Notes under the pieces: model-generated
What the model saw: the letters and a program-made list of their open reading frames with translations, nothing else
What the model was told of the DNA's origin: nothing
Database searches by the model: none
Assembly: GCA_036250195.1 (NCBI GenBank)
Contig: JAVHZZ010000001.1
Location: forward strand, 375,082,707 to 375,146,706
Reading direction: 5' to 3'
Source of the DNA: Mixophyes australis
Lineage: Eukaryota > Chordata > Amphibia > Anura > Limnodynastidae
Length of the DNA: 64,000 bases
Shown here: positions 32,961-45,384 of the stretch, one piece after another
Numbering within the stretch: position 1 is the stretch's first letter
Layout of the letters: each line of letters begins with the position of its first letter
Made by a program: the position numbers and the translations under genes

Positions 32961-33482
32961 GGGGGTAAATGTATAAAGCTGCGAGTTTCTGGCGGGTTTA
33001 AAAATTGGAGATGTTGCCTATAGCAACCAATCAGATTCTAGGGCCTGATTCATTAAGGATCTTAACTTGAGAAACTTCTTATTTCAGTCTCCTGGACAAA
33101 ACCATGTTACAATGCAAGGGGTGCAAATTAGTATTCTATTTTGCACATAAGTTAAATACTGACAGTTTTTTCATGTAGCACACAAATACTTGATAGCTTA
33201 TTTGTACACTGAAATTTAAAGTTGATATTTGTGTGCTACATGAAAAAACAGGCAGTATTTAACTTATGTGCAAAACAGAATACTAATTTGCACCCCTTGC
33301 ATTGTAACATGGTTTTGTCCAGGAGACTGAAATAAGAAGTTTCTCAAGTTAAGATCCTTATGAATCAGGCCCCTAGTTATCATTTATCTAGTACATTTTA
33401 CAAAATGATAGCTAGAGTCTGATTGGTTGCTATAGGCACTTTTCAAACCCGCTGGAAACTCTCAACTTGATACATGTACCAC
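32961..33482. mobile_element. CAACCAATCAGATTCTAG MITE, interrupted
   Basis: The left arm contains GTTGCCTATAGCAACCAATC and the right arm the complement GATTGGTTGCTATAGGCA, as in the intact copies at 37974-38152 and 48278-48452. The left arm is split after AGATTCTA by the MITE at 33041-33372. Removing that insertion and one CTA restores the spacing seen in the other copies. Confidence 0.92.
33041..33372. mobile_element. GGGCCTGATTCATT-type MITE inside another MITE, 332 bp
   Basis: Near-perfect inverted repeat over almost its full length. Ends are GGGCCTGATTCATTAAGGAT and its complement (one base missing on the right). CTA is duplicated (33038-33040 and 33373-33375). It is close in sequence to 32310-32644, only 400 bp away. 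Confidence 0.95.
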
Positions 33483-34197
33483 CTAGAGTTAAAATTTAAT
33501 GGACGTTCAGATATATAACTTGGGCTAATGTTACAGCAATGTTAGTTTTAGTATTTGTGTTACAAAATTAAACCTAACATTTCTTTTTTTAACGTCAACT
33601 TTTTAACTTTAGATTTCACTTTAAAAAGGAGGCTCTCACCCTTTGGAATAAGAAACCCTTGTCATCCTATGACACCACTGGCCTGGAATAGAAGTTCTCC
33701 GAACTAGACTCCAATATTAAGAAACGTTATAGTAGAACCCTTGTAAAAACTACACATCTAGTATTGTTTTAGGACTATCCCCATCATTCATTTAATCTTT
33801 TATATTTTTCTCCCAAATACTGCTCAGATTAGTCTTATTTAAGTTTTAAATAATTATGAAATACAAGGACATCACTTTTGTGTGTTTGAATGCTTTATAT
33901 TACATTAGCTGAAGCACACCTAGAAAAGTTTTTTCCCACATTTTTTTCTCTCCATTAAATAAATGTATCAGGATGTTGTTAACGCCTGCTGTACATAAGA
34001 TGCATTTTTACAGTTGCTCTTGATTCTAAACACATGTTCTAGCATGTATATGGGACCATTATCACTACCACTCGGCACTTACATCAGAACTGTAGCTGGT
34101 GCAAGTGAACCGACAGAAACGTACCTTTGGGATATTCAAAGCTTGAATCAGACACTCATGTGTACGCTTGAGTTTGGCACGCCCTTACTGCTTACTG
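33483..34197. other. AT-rich spacer, no gene seen
   Basis: No frame, repeat boundary or RNA gene recognised. Confidence 0.35.
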
Positions 34198-34752
34198 TAC
34201 AGTCATGGCCAAAAGTTTTGAGAATGACACAAATGATGACAATTTGCATATACTCCAGAATGTCATGAAAAGTGATCAGATGAATTGCAATTAATTTCAA
34301 AGTCCCTCTTTGCCATGACAATGATCTTTATCCCAAAAACAACATTTCCACTGCATTTCAGCCCTGCCACAAAAGGACCAGCTGACATCAGGTCAGTGAT
34401 TCTCTCGTTAACACAGGTGAGAGTGTTGATGAGGACAAGGTTGGAGATCACTCTGTCATGCTGATTGAGTTAGAATAGCAGACTGGAAGTTTTAAAAGGA
34501 GGGTGGTGCTTGAAATCATTGTTCTTCCTCTGTTAACCATGGTTTTCTGCAAGGAAACAGGTGCAGAAACCTACGTAAACACGGGGAGAACATGCAAACT
34601 CCACACAGATAAGGCCATGGTCAGGAATGAAACTCATGACCCCTGTGCTGTGAGGCAGAAGTGCTAACCACTTTGCCACAGTGCTGCCCAACATCTGACA
34701 AAAAGGTCTAAAAACACTTGTGTCATTCTCAAAACCTTTGGCCATGACTGTA
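34198..34752 (+). mobile_element. Internally deleted Tc1-like element
   Basis: Inverted ends begin TACAGTCATGGCCAAAAGTT and, from the right, TACAGTCATGGCCAAAGG, with TA as the target as in Tc1/mariner. The left 340 bp is the untranslated leader, ending at the transposase start: ATG at 34539 encoding MVFCKET. Immediately after that codon block the transposase is gone and a SINE piece (34559-34695) takes its place. The right end resumes at about 34689 with CATCTGACAAAAAGGTCT. No transposase can be made. It belongs to the frog Tc1 family whose ends read GTCATGGCCAAAAGTTTTGA, from family knowledge. Confidence 0.93.
34559..34695 (-). repeat. tRNA-derived SINE head inside the Tc1 element
   Basis: Read on the minus strand: an A-box-like TGGCAAAGTGGTTAGCA, then a degenerate B box (AGTTTCATTCC in place of GGTTCGATTCC), then 'gtgtggagtttgcatgttct' and 'cgtgtttacgtaggtttc'. 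The 3' tail is missing. It is not a tRNA gene. Confidence 0.8.
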
Positions 34753-35290
34753 CAATGCCTACATGCATACTCCCCCACACCCGTTCAGCCCATGAAATTG
34801 TAGACAATCGGATGTGTGCTTTGCGCTCCAAGATGAATTTCATACATTTGCAGTCACTGGCGTATAGTTCGTTTTTGAGCATGCTCAGTGCAATTTAACA
34901 CAAAATGCATCACATATCGGTATTTACGTTCTTTAATGAATCGGGTCCATAGTATTGTGGAAACTTCAGAGTCAGGATAATAACTTGCTGTAAAGAATAG
35001 AATAGAAAGTATTTTTAGTTTAATGTACTGCCTGATTTGTCTTCTCTGCTCTGAGAAGAAGTACATAGCTGCACTGTTACTAATACCATGTCTCATATTG
35101 GTCGCTATCTAAATGCAGACTATTTTCCTGCAATGAGATACAAAAACAAGGGACATGTTACATGAGGCAGTAAGAGAAAGTTAATACCCATGTGGTATTT
35201 ATTTACTATTTAGAACAAAGCATATGATTAATTTTACAGGTATAGTGCTTGCATCATCTATTTGGTATCTCTAAAGGTTTACAACTGTTA
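34753..35290. other. Spacer, no gene seen
   Basis: TTTAATGAATCGGGTCC near 34935 resembles a diverged end of the GGGCCTGATTCATT family, but no partner end was found. Confidence 0.3.
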
Positions 35291-35500
35291 GGGGGGATTA
35301 AATTCCTTGCGTTGTTCTAAAGAACAATGCAGGGTGCGCCCATTTACCGTTAGTAGCGTTACCAAAGTAATTTCAATGCTGATTTTTACTCGCAACTTTC
35401 TGAGCCATGAGCAGAAATCCGTGTTGAAATTACCGTACTAATGGTAACTGTGCGTCCCCCCACGTTATTCTTTAGAACAACGAGGGGAATTGAAATCCCC
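35291..35500. mobile_element. Harbinger-like MITE, 210 bp
   Basis: GGGGGGATTAAATTCC with CGTTGTTCTAAAGAA on the left is mirrored by TTCTTTAGAACAACG with GGGGAATTGAAATCCCC on the right. TTA flanks both sides, the usual PIF/Harbinger 3-bp target. The inner arms (TACCGTTAGTA and TACTAATGGTAA) also pair. Confidence 0.88.
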
Positions 35501-37245
35501 TTAAAGTCATATTCATTTATATTCCAAACAAAACTACAACTCTATGACTGGTTATAGTAAGATTTGAATTCTCAAATAAACTATAATAACTGTAACAAAC
35601 ATTGTCCTGGGAGGTCAAGTTAAACAACCTCTGTGTCCTTACTTAGCACTGAAAAAACATATTTCTGTAACAAAAAGAAGGGAAAAAACAGCTTTTGTGT
35701 ATTGCATCCATATTTGTTTACATTGAGCCTTTCTAGTTTTGAATACATTTTGTTCCCTTGGCCACGAATCCATGATTAGGACTTTTGGCTAATTCTAAGC
35801 ATTTTTACCCCTCCGCAAAAAATAATGAGGAAAAGACTCACTTCTGTAACAGAAAGTCAGATTAAGGTATGCAAACAAGTCAATTATTGTTCTTCATAAT
35901 AATGGACCTTGCACTGCTATTTCCCTTTCATTACCCTTATCCTCATACACCAGCTGTCCTGGATATGAACATTACCAGCTATAATGTGTCTGCCTTTTTA
36001 TCATATAAATTACCATTTACAAGTGAGTTATTTAGTCCGCAGACATGCTATGTTGGGCAGCTGAGGCAAGCTATTCATTCAACCATACTTATCTCATTTT
36101 TTATATTCTGAAGTTGGGAACATCTGTCCTGTTTCACTATATAGAGTGTATAGTGAGTACTTACAACTGACCCTTCGTGCTACTTTCAGCAGCCTCTTTG
36201 CCTTACATTATTAAAACCCAGTAAGTGTCTGTAACATAAAAAGGATGTCTCACTTGCTATGCTTCCTAAAGGTCTATGGCAGTTTCTTTTTTGTCAGCTC
36301 CAGTGTGGTTTTTTACACTGTTACATATTATATCCCAAGAAACATTTGCAGAGATGTCAGGAAAGACATGGAAAAATGGTAAACGTACATAAGATGCACA
36401 TCCCAAATTCTCTTCAACAGATGGGGCAGTAAAGTGAGCTCTAATTATTTGATCTGTACTATGTTCTGTGTATGCTGATGAATGCCCAGCAGTCATCTGT
36501 GGGCAGTAAGAGCAGACATATTGCCTCTTAAATTCCCTGCCTTTTGCAGGCTGTTACTGCTGTACAATACTGCATTTTCATTTCCATATGCAAAACACAT
36601 GTCTTGAATGGACTTTGTTTGACATCTTGGAAATATTTAGAAAAAAGAAGGAATGAATATGTGGTTTTGATTCCATACAGACATTCATATGCAGATGAAA
36701 CAAACAACGGATCTGGGAAAAATTGTCTATCAGCCGTGATAGCGATCAAAAGCAAGAAAAGAAAATCCAAGATATGCACACTGACAATCAAAAATAGATT
36801 AAAATATAAAATATATACCATTGATCAGTCAAGCGACGGAACTGCTAGGTGCCCATTGTTTGGTGTCAGCAAACTCGTACAATAAATAACAATTATAACA
36901 CTAAATGAGTCAATGTCCCATCTAATCAATGTCAAAAACGGCTCACAATGCCATAGTACTGAAAGGTACAAAGTCGTTCTTTGAATATTTAACAATTAAT
37001 AAGTAAATTGCTTTTATTTGAATATTTCTAACCTTGTATGGACTATTTACATTGTTAATTAATGAGACATGACAAAAGGTACTGATAATAATATAGAAGA
37101 CAATGTATCTGATCAAATCATTGTTCTTGTAGATAAGCTGACAGAAATGTTTTCGCTGATATTCATAATAAGATTGCTGAAATACAGCATATGTGTCTTA
37201 CCTCATTGTCGGTATTACCCAGTATTATTTTATGACTGTTTGTTC
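35501..37245. other. AT-rich spacer, no gene seen
   Basis: Frames of 76-113 codons on both strands (for example 36544-36885 plus and 36528-36821 minus) overlap each other and show no recognisable family or splice context. They are probably chance. Confidence 0.3.
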
Positions 37246-37308
37246 CAATTATAAAGCGCTATGGAATTTGCTGGCGCTATATAAATAAATGATGATGATG
37301 ATGATGAT
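37246..37308 (+). repeat. SINE tail with GATG microsatellite
   Basis: AAAGCGCTATGGAATTTGCT, then GGCGCTATATAAATAAATGA and (GAT)n. Same tail as at 50490-50570. Confidence 0.8.
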
Positions 37309-37351
37309 ATGTGTATATGGTCTACCTAACATTGAGCTAAACTTATTATTT

Positions 37352-37567
37352 GGAGGGAATTAAATTCCCCCTGAAGTAGGGCAGCGTTAAATCTATTACC
37401 GTTATTACGGTAAATTTAACCAAGCTTTCTGCTCGAAGCTCAGGGAGCTTCAAGCAAAAAGCCGTAATACCATAATAACGGTATTTAAGCGCACTGTTAC
37501 CGTAATAACGGTAATAATGTGCAGGCCGCATTACTTTTTACAGTAACATGGCCAGTTCAATCCCCCC
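37352..37567. mobile_element. Harbinger-like MITE with TTACCGTTATTACGGTAA arms
   Basis: It starts GGAGGGAATTAAATTCCCC and ends CAGTTCAATCCCCCC. The interior has repeated short palindromes (TTACCGTTATTACGGTAA, TTACCGTAATAACGGTAA) that can fold in several ways. The target duplication is unclear. Confidence 0.75.
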
Positions 37568-37973
37568 TTAGATTTATAGATATATGGCTCTGATTATTAA
37601 CAATGATTTTATGTCTAATCAGTACCAAATTATATGCTGACAATAAATTAAAAGTAATCTCTATATTATGGCAACACTCCAATATGTTTTCAACAATGAA
37701 ATAAAGTGCTAATGTGATTTAGATCACTTTCATACATTCTTCTACCATACTGCTGACTCCTGGGAGCTGTGTGCTACAAAAGGCTCCAAAGTGAAGAACT
37801 CTTTTGATTCAGACCTTGTCTATGACACCATCACATGTGATGTTTACTTGACATGTTTCATGCCCAGATGTTTCTTAAGGATGGAGACCTTAAGGAACAT
37901 CACATTTTACTTCTGGACCAATGAGAAGAAAAATCAATAGCAAATGAATTATAATCCTAGAAAAACATATGCT

Positions 37974-38152
37974 AGGGGAATTCTTCATTTGAACTGCGGG
38001 TTTGAAAGAGTGGAGATGTTGCCTATAGCAACCAATCAGATTCTAGTTAGCATTTATTTAATACATTCTACAAAATGACAGCTAGAATCTGATTGGTTGC
38101 TATAGGCAACATCTCCACTCTTTCAAACCCGCAGTTTAGTACATATACCCCT
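37974..38152. mobile_element. CAACCAATCAGATTCTAG MITE, intact, about 180 bp
   Basis: Near-perfect foldback: CTGCGGGTTTGAAAGAGTGG, TTGCCTATAGCAACC and AATCAGATTCTAG on the left, complement on the right. GGGG and CCCC lie at the ends within TAGGGG...CCCCTA. Confidence 0.92.
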
Positions 38153-40153
38153 AACTGTGTTTAATTGATAAATCCATTATCAAGGCTAGTACGCAAATTG
38201 TCTATGCAAAATCCCACACCACAAAAGTGTAAGCAGTTCAGGTCGAATAAATTTACATTCTGTCTCCCACATTATCACACTATATAAATTGAATTTTAGT
38301 AAGTTGGAACAATAATTACATTTGTTTTATTATAAAAATTGGATAATAAATAGATTGTACTGGAATTATTACTATTATTATTATTATTATTAGTAATAAT
38401 ATAATTTTAGTGCCTTCAGTATCAGAAATCCCATTTTCTTCCTATTTGACTAAAATAACAAATGTCTGCCATGAGACACTGCTTCCAAGCATTGCCATTG
38501 GTGAAATCAAAATCAAAACTTTTAACAAAAATCATTGTTACATTAAATTGTTCATATAACATGGAGCAGCATAATTCACTTGTCCCTAATGGCCTGTACT
38601 ATGTTTCTCTCTCCTCCCCCTCCCTGGGTCTCTTATAAACAATCTCCGTTATTAGCACTTTAGCTGACAGAATGATATTATTATTGTGTACATTGTTATC
38701 ACACTTAGTGCTCCGGGAACATCTATGCTCAACATTGAGACATCTTAACTGCCAAATATAAAAAACATTATTGTAACACTGTTGTCAAGGACGGGACCTT
38801 TAATTTATCAAGAGCTGGAGTGACAATAAGCTGTCAAACAATGTCTGTTATGAGTACAGCCGAGATTGTTGTGTCCCAATGGGACATGTCTTCTAGTAGG
38901 ATAGACAGCAGGAAATTGAACTGTGCAATTTCATTATAATATATATTGGACAGAGGTAGTGAGGAAGGCTGTTTTCTTCCTCGTAAGAAACACATAAAAT
39001 AACTATCATGCCTTTATTGCTATGTTATTTATGTTATATTTTATGTTTTTTACATATTTTTTTAAGAATTATTAATTCACAATTTAACATTAAAATTAGG
39101 AGAAAATTTTGTTCACTTCAGAAAAGTGAATCTATAACCAAACACTATAAGCTAATATTCCATTTATGATGTTGTCCACTCTGCTTTATAAATAGGCTCA
39201 CTGTATGTTGCTAGACACATGAAAGAGCACCTAAATAAGGTCATTTGTGTTTTTGCTATTTGTATATTTAGCATGTTTTCATGACTTATTCCTTTCGCCT
39301 ACCCACATATTGTGAGTGATGTCTTTCTCTGTTACAGTATGTCACCAGTCTGCTCCCCTTTTATAAACGTCATATGATGTATGAATGTCATATAAAGGGG
39401 CATTTGATACCACAATATTCCTGCATTAGTGTGTAGGAGCTTCATGTCACTACTAGGTGCTATTTGGGTTCCTTTCATATTACAGCCTTTGGCTGCTTTC
39501 TTGCCCCCATTCCTCACATTATGATGCTGCCTCTGTCACATGAATGTCCTCACTATCATAGTAACAAAAGTGGTCAGGTCACTGACTCTTTCCCACAAGA
39601 TCAGCGCATTCATCTATAGCTATTGTGAACATTGCGATTGGCTAACAAGTAGGGTACACACTGATGAGCAGGAGATGAAGATTGAATAATGTGCTCAGTC
39701 CTAGTTAGATGCTTAACTATACCTTTGTATCCACCCATTAATATTTTTCTCATTTATATACCAGCCGTATGCAGCATAATTAATAGAATTGTCATCATTA
39801 AGAAAAATAATCATTTATAAATAGCATACACTAAAAGTTGTATCAACTTTATGTACTTTTACAAATGCCACGTTATCTGCCACATGTACTCTGACTTGTT
39901 AGTTTAACAATTCTCCAGCTCACTCCCTCTTCTATCTCTCATTCCTTCCCTTAAATTTTCACTAGCTTTGCAGATCCCCACTGTACCTTGTTTTAAATCC
40001 AGGCCTTAATTGAGCAGAAAACAGAAGCTACTTGTAAATATAGCAAGTGTGTGTATGTAACAGTTTACTATATTATTTCTTTAAATGTTACACCACACCA
40101 TACAACAGGATGAACTGACCGGACCCCTCCCTCCTTGATTTATTCATATACAT
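38153..40153. other. AT-rich spacer with TTA microsatellite
   Basis: (TTA/ATT)n at about 38363-38392. No gene seen. Confidence 0.35.
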
Positions 40154-40499
40154 CAGGGAAGATTCAATTCAGCGCAGTGAAACTCCAGGACAGTCCACAG
40201 AGACACATTGCACTGATGTTGAGGATGGAATCTTCGCTCAGTTTTTCTTGCACCCTATAGAAGTGCGAAAATAAATGAGCAGAAATTCCTTACCCTAGAG
40301 GCCGGCAATGTGCTCAGCCGGATCTCGCCAGGGGCTGGCAGGGCTGTGCGGCATCTGCCCCCAGAGCCAGTCCCATAATAGGCTGCCTTCGTCTAGGTCA
40401 CTGGACTACCTGCATTTTTTATCCTTTAAAAAGTTCCTAATAGGTTGCTAAACTTCGCCCTTCGGCTAAAATTTTCCAGCCAGCCAATTGAATATCCCT
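40154..40499. mobile_element. Harbinger-like MITE, about 346 bp
   Basis: Left CAGGGAAGATTCAATTC, right AATTGAATATCCCT. CAT flanks both sides. The interior shares 'agaagtgcga' and 'gagcagaaatt' phrases with 6553-6756. Confidence 0.6.
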
Positions 40500-41957
40500 C
40501 ATAGAGTAGAATTGCATTTCACTGAATAGTAAAGGAACTTTGGAACTCAAAGTTTATATTGCTGTAACTCTGCATGCTAAACTCAGTTAGCATATCGTTT
40601 TGCAGTCACTCCTTTTACCTCTTAGTCGATCCATACCTGGAGTAGTGGTTTCATTTCTTCCAATCTGACAAAAATCTACAATGAAATGTTTGAACAATAG
40701 CAGCTTATGCTTTGAAATTTATTGCTGAAATATCAGTTTAATGCATTTATCTAACAATAGAACATTTTCTCAACAGATTATGAATGATATGACATCAACT
40801 TGACAAATACATTTAGGTTTGTTGCAAAAATGTTCTTATCTAACAATATGGAAATATACAACTGAAAGGCTATAATTATTAAAATCCTCACATTAATAAA
40901 CCTGTGTTATGACACAAACATGAAAGGACTGGATGGAGGGGCTGTGTGGCATCTGTCTCCAACATTCTAAATTACTAAAAGGTAATTTATTCACATCATG
41001 CCAGAAAGACAATTCTGTGGTTTCCAGGTGATAATGTTGAATGCCTTGTGATATACAGCAATGTCTCTCTACAGCAGTGCTTTGTATCCCAGCATTAGCA
41101 TGGGCTATATTCCAGAGCATGAAATATTTATGAAATAAGATCATAACAAATGTATCAGTACAACATATTTTGCTTCTATTGCTTATGTGATGTGTTCATC
41201 TCTTTCAGTAATACATTGTTATTAATGTGCATTTCAATAAGGTCAGAGCACATTTTTGCATTCAGTCTTCATCTCCTGCTCATCCATATGTTCCCTTCTT
41301 TGAAGGTGTGTATCAGCTCTTTCTATAATCACAGAGCTAATCAACATGAATAGCAATTACCTAGAAATATGCTCACATGACAAAAGGGGTAGTGTAGCTG
41401 CTGATCATAATTCTGTGGTCACCAGGAGATCTGTAATCATGCAGAGGACATTCACGCTGTACATCTGCAGTAACTCACATGGGGTTTTAGCAGGATGGGT
41501 GCTGATTTAACCCCAAGAAATTTATAAGAGAAAAATCTTACTTTGTTATTAAAAAGACTATAATAAGTAGGTTGATTGGACTTTTCTTGACTTTACTATC
41601 ATTACTACCCTGAAAAACACTTTACATACCGTTCTTTGGATTCTTGGACATAAAACACTGTTGCTCCCTATGTTGAGTAAAAATCAGTGGCGGAGCCCAG
41701 AAAACATCATCTCTACTTTGTGTGTGTGTGTGTGTGTATGTGTGTGTATAAATATATCACATATATCTCCTAATGAATCATTTTATTGGGTTAATGTTCA
41801 TATTTACATTTACAATCTCCAGTCCCCATGAAACATCCTGGCTGAACAGAATTTTGCATGGATAAATCAGTTCAGCGTTAGAAAATCAGGGAACACACTC
41901 CACATCAATACTACATGGAAAATGTATTTAGGGAACAACATAAAGTAGCCAATTGCA

Positions 41958-42027
<70 letters not shown>

Positions 42028-42104
42028 ACAGCAGCTATTTATATGAGAAAATTCTTTATGCCTTAAATCTTTAAATGATAATGTTCTTTTACCATCATTA
42101 TTAT
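40500..42104. other. AT-rich spacer with TG and TA microsatellites
   Basis: (TG)n at 41719-41752 and a long (TA)n at about 41958-42020, ending in TGTGTGTG. No gene seen. Confidence 0.4.
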
Positions 42105-42240
42105 TATCCTTTATTTATAAAGGCTGGCATACTATGCAGCGCTGCATATTGAGGGCATCATGATATAATTAAACAGCGTACAATGTCATGAAGCAGAAGT
42201 TAAGTATGGCCCTGCCCTAATGAGCTTACAATCTAAGAGG
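42105..42240 (-). repeat. SINE tail, minus strand
   Basis: 'ttattattatcctttatttataaaggctgg' then CAGCGCTGCAT and 'gagcttacaatctaag' match the complement of the SINE tails elsewhere in the window. Truncated. Confidence 0.6.
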
Positions 42241-42626
42241 TGTGGAGTACAAGTGATACATAAGGTAGTGGAATAAGAATTGTAGCTGGTGGGGAAGGTG
42301 TATGTGGCTGCTGCAAGGCAGAAGCATTATCAGCCACTATTATTGGCAACTGGCATTTCTGTGCAGCTACCTTTGGTGTCTTACAGTTACTATAAAGAGA
42401 GACAGTAGAAGATGGAGACATGAAAGATGAACCAGTCATTACAGACATTTTGTTGGCTGTGGGTGACCATGTATCTGAATCTTCCTCCTTTGGTTCTCGA
42501 GAAGGCTGCAAAATGTGTCTGGTGTTTTTCTTTGGCATCATGGTTGCTGCTGGACACAGAGCCTGGGCACTTGTTCCTCATGTTTGAAGAAGTTGTGGCG
42601 GCAGCTGCTATAAGCAAGGAGATCAC
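42233..42626 (-). other. Unassigned minus-strand open stretch
   Basis: Two overlapping frames (102 and 78 residues) share the text around 'NHDAKEKHQTHFAAFSR' / 'MMPKKNTRHILQPSREPK' in different registers. A Ser/Thr/Pro-rich C-terminal part includes SPSSTVSLYSNCKTPK. Its borders with the SINE at 42240 suggest a decayed repeat or pseudogene. I cannot name a family. Confidence 0.25.
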
Positions 42627-42659
42627 TCATGAAGAGCTAGAGATGACAGGTGAATTCTA

Positions 42660-44309
42660 ACCGTGTTCCAGTGGATCTTCGAAATAGCCCCATCGTTGGT
42701 GTGATCACACTACTGTATTTAAAACTACTCATATACTGCTTTTATGAAGGAGTCATTCATATGATCATTTGCACATGTGCCAAGATATATATTAAAATCT
42801 ATTTAGGTTAGCAAAAGATAGCCAGTATGGAGTAGATTTAAGATCAAAGTCAAAGTTCAAAAAGGATTAAATCTGATGACAATGTAGTTTATTGCAGCAG
42901 GCTATACCTATAGTCTGTAGTACTGGAATACATTATTTCTAACCAATGTGAAAGCATTTATAAACAGAAGAAGCTTCTCAGGGGGGAAATACATTGAATA
43001 CAAGTGATCAGAGGAATGGGACCATATGGGATTATTAGAGAATCTGAATGTGTATATTTGCTGGCTATAATATATTAATAGGTATATATGCACTGTCTTA
43101 TTTATTGTAAATTCAATTGTGATCATTTGATCTAACTGCCCATTTTGATCAATGTGTGGATCACACATTTTGCATCACACTATTATACTCTCTTCCTGGT
43201 ATCAGACATGATTATCTACAGTAGCATGCGTTAGTCAGGTTTTCAATACCATCGCAATCTACTAAAGTTTTCAGGTATAATTGTATTTACTTCTTGCTAA
43301 AATCTTCTCTGGACATCGAGTGGGATATGGAATTATATGAGATATTTGTAATAAATACATATATATTACCTTCTGGATAGATACTAAATGGTAATGTACT
43401 TATTTAGTGAATTAATAATACAGTGGCCTTGAAACTTGTTGAGTGTTCCTTATATTTGTCTTTTCCAATTTTTCAAACACAGCGTTCTCTTCTAGGCATG
43501 AAATTCAGTGTTTCCGTTTATAACGGACCCTACTCTGTACTTCTTTATGTTATTATATTGTCTTACATTAACTTTGCATTAAACGACCTGCTTTAAATGT
43601 TGAAAGAACCACCCCAGCACCCTGAGTTAGATGGCATCTGATAATACTGAAGTAATGATGCAGTAAGATGTACATTTAGCTTGAAAAGCATTGTAGATGG
43701 ATAAATTATCCATCTCGTGTATGTAAAGCACCGGTATACCCATTCACTGATGACTTTCAAATATATTCAGAAGACTTGGCTCAATGTACAATCTTTTTAT
43801 TATTTTGCAAGCTGCTATTTCACAAAATAATTCTGCAGGACAAAAGCCATTATGGTCGGTGCATCAACACAATGTTCGTATATTCAGCTATCTCACTATT
43901 GCCAAAATGGCTATGTCATTAAAAGATTTAAAGCAAATGGAGCAAGAGCCTTGTAATAGTAAATTATTAAAAGAGCTGCTGAAGCAGTTTTTCTGATTTA
44001 CGGAGATGAAATTCAATTGGAAAGATGGATGGTGTCCAATATTTCGTCTCAGAAAATAACATGTTCAGACTGCAGAAATGCCAGCATGTGTAACAGTTAA
44101 TGCTAAAAAATATTTCAGTCTATTGGTCTAGATGTTTTTTTATATTTTAGTAAACCGGCCTACGCTTCGATGTACCTTTCGTACGAAAATACATTTATGT
44201 CACATATGAAATAAATACTTATTTCTTTACTATTTCTTTTGTATAATAAGTGGTTTTAGTTTTGGGAAATATGATTTTGCAGAGATATTTAAATTGTATT
44301 GCTTATTAC
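42660..44309. other. AT-rich spacer, no gene seen
   Basis: No reliable frame or repeat boundary was recognised in this stretch. Confidence 0.35.
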
Positions 44310-44660
44310 TAGAGATGGGCGGGTCCGGTTCTCCGAGAACCGAACCCACCCGAACTTTGGGTATCCGAGTACCGAGCTGAGCAGCTCGGTACTCTCCCAC
44401 CCCTTCCGAATCCAAATCGAGGCCGAACGTCATTGTGACGTCGTCGGATCTCGGGGCTCGGTTCTCGCGATACTTCAACTTTATAAATACACGCCTCCAC
44501 AGCAATCCATCGCCATTTGACAGAGGGAGAGAGCAGGGTGTAGTCATAGGCTAATTAGAGCAGGGACAGAGAATACAATATTGTTCTTGCAATTGCTCTA
44601 ACCAAAACCGCTAGTGCAGAGAGAAGGATAGAGGTTTATTATTTTTTCTTCATATTTGGC

Positions 44661-45360
44661 ACTCCCCAGCGCTTTTGGGGTGTCCCCCATAATTGTGCAT
44701 AAATATTTCTGGCTGTCAAAAGTCATATCTGACAGCAGTATCTACTAAATAATTTTTAGCACTCCTCAGTGCTTTTGGGGTGTCCTCCCTAATTGTGCAT
44801 TAATATTTCTGGCTGTCAAAAGTCATATCTGTCAGCAGTATCTACTAAATAATTTTTAGCACTCCTCAGTGCTTTTGGGGTGTCCTCCCTAATTGTGCAT
44901 TAATATTTCTGGCTGTCAAAAGTCATATCTGTCAGCAGTATCTACTAAATAATTTTTAGCACTCCTCAGTGCTTTTGGGGTGTCCTCCCTAATTGTGCAT
45001 TAATATTTCTGGCTGTCAAAAGTCATATCTGTCAGCAGTATCTACTAAATAATTTTTAGCACTCCTCAGTGCTTTTGGGGTGTCCTCCCTAATTGTGCAT
45101 TAATATTTCTGGCTGTCAAAAGTCATATCTGTCAGCAGTATCTACTAAATAATTTTTAGCACTCCTCAGTGCTTTTGGGGTGTCCTCCCTAATTGTGCAT
45201 TAATATTTCTGGCTGTCAAAAGTCATATCTGTCAGCAGTATCTACTAAATAATTTTTAGCACTCCTCAGTGCATTTGGGGTGTCCTCCCTAATTGTGCAT
45301 TAATATTTCTGGCTGTCAAAAGTCATATCTGTCAGCAGTATCTACTAAATAATTTTTAGC
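44661..45360. repeat. Exact 100-bp tandem array, seven units
   Basis: Units begin at 44661, 44761, 44861, 44961, 45061, 45161 and 45261. Each has GCTTTTGGGGTGTCCTCCCT, TCTGGCTGTCAAAAGTCATA and CTACTAAATAATTTTTAGCA. The first unit differs at a few sites and the next five are almost identical. The period is exactly 100 bp with no indels. Confidence 0.97.
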
Positions 45361-45384
45361 ACTCCCCAGTGGTTTGCGCTCAGA

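Noticed and set aside
34915..34945. TTTAATGAATCGGGTCC as a GGGCCTGATTCATT MITE end
   Set aside because: No matching left end and no inverted arm nearby.
36528..36885. Overlapping frames of 97 and 113 codons
   Set aside because: Opposite strands, no recognisable family, no splice sites judged convincing.
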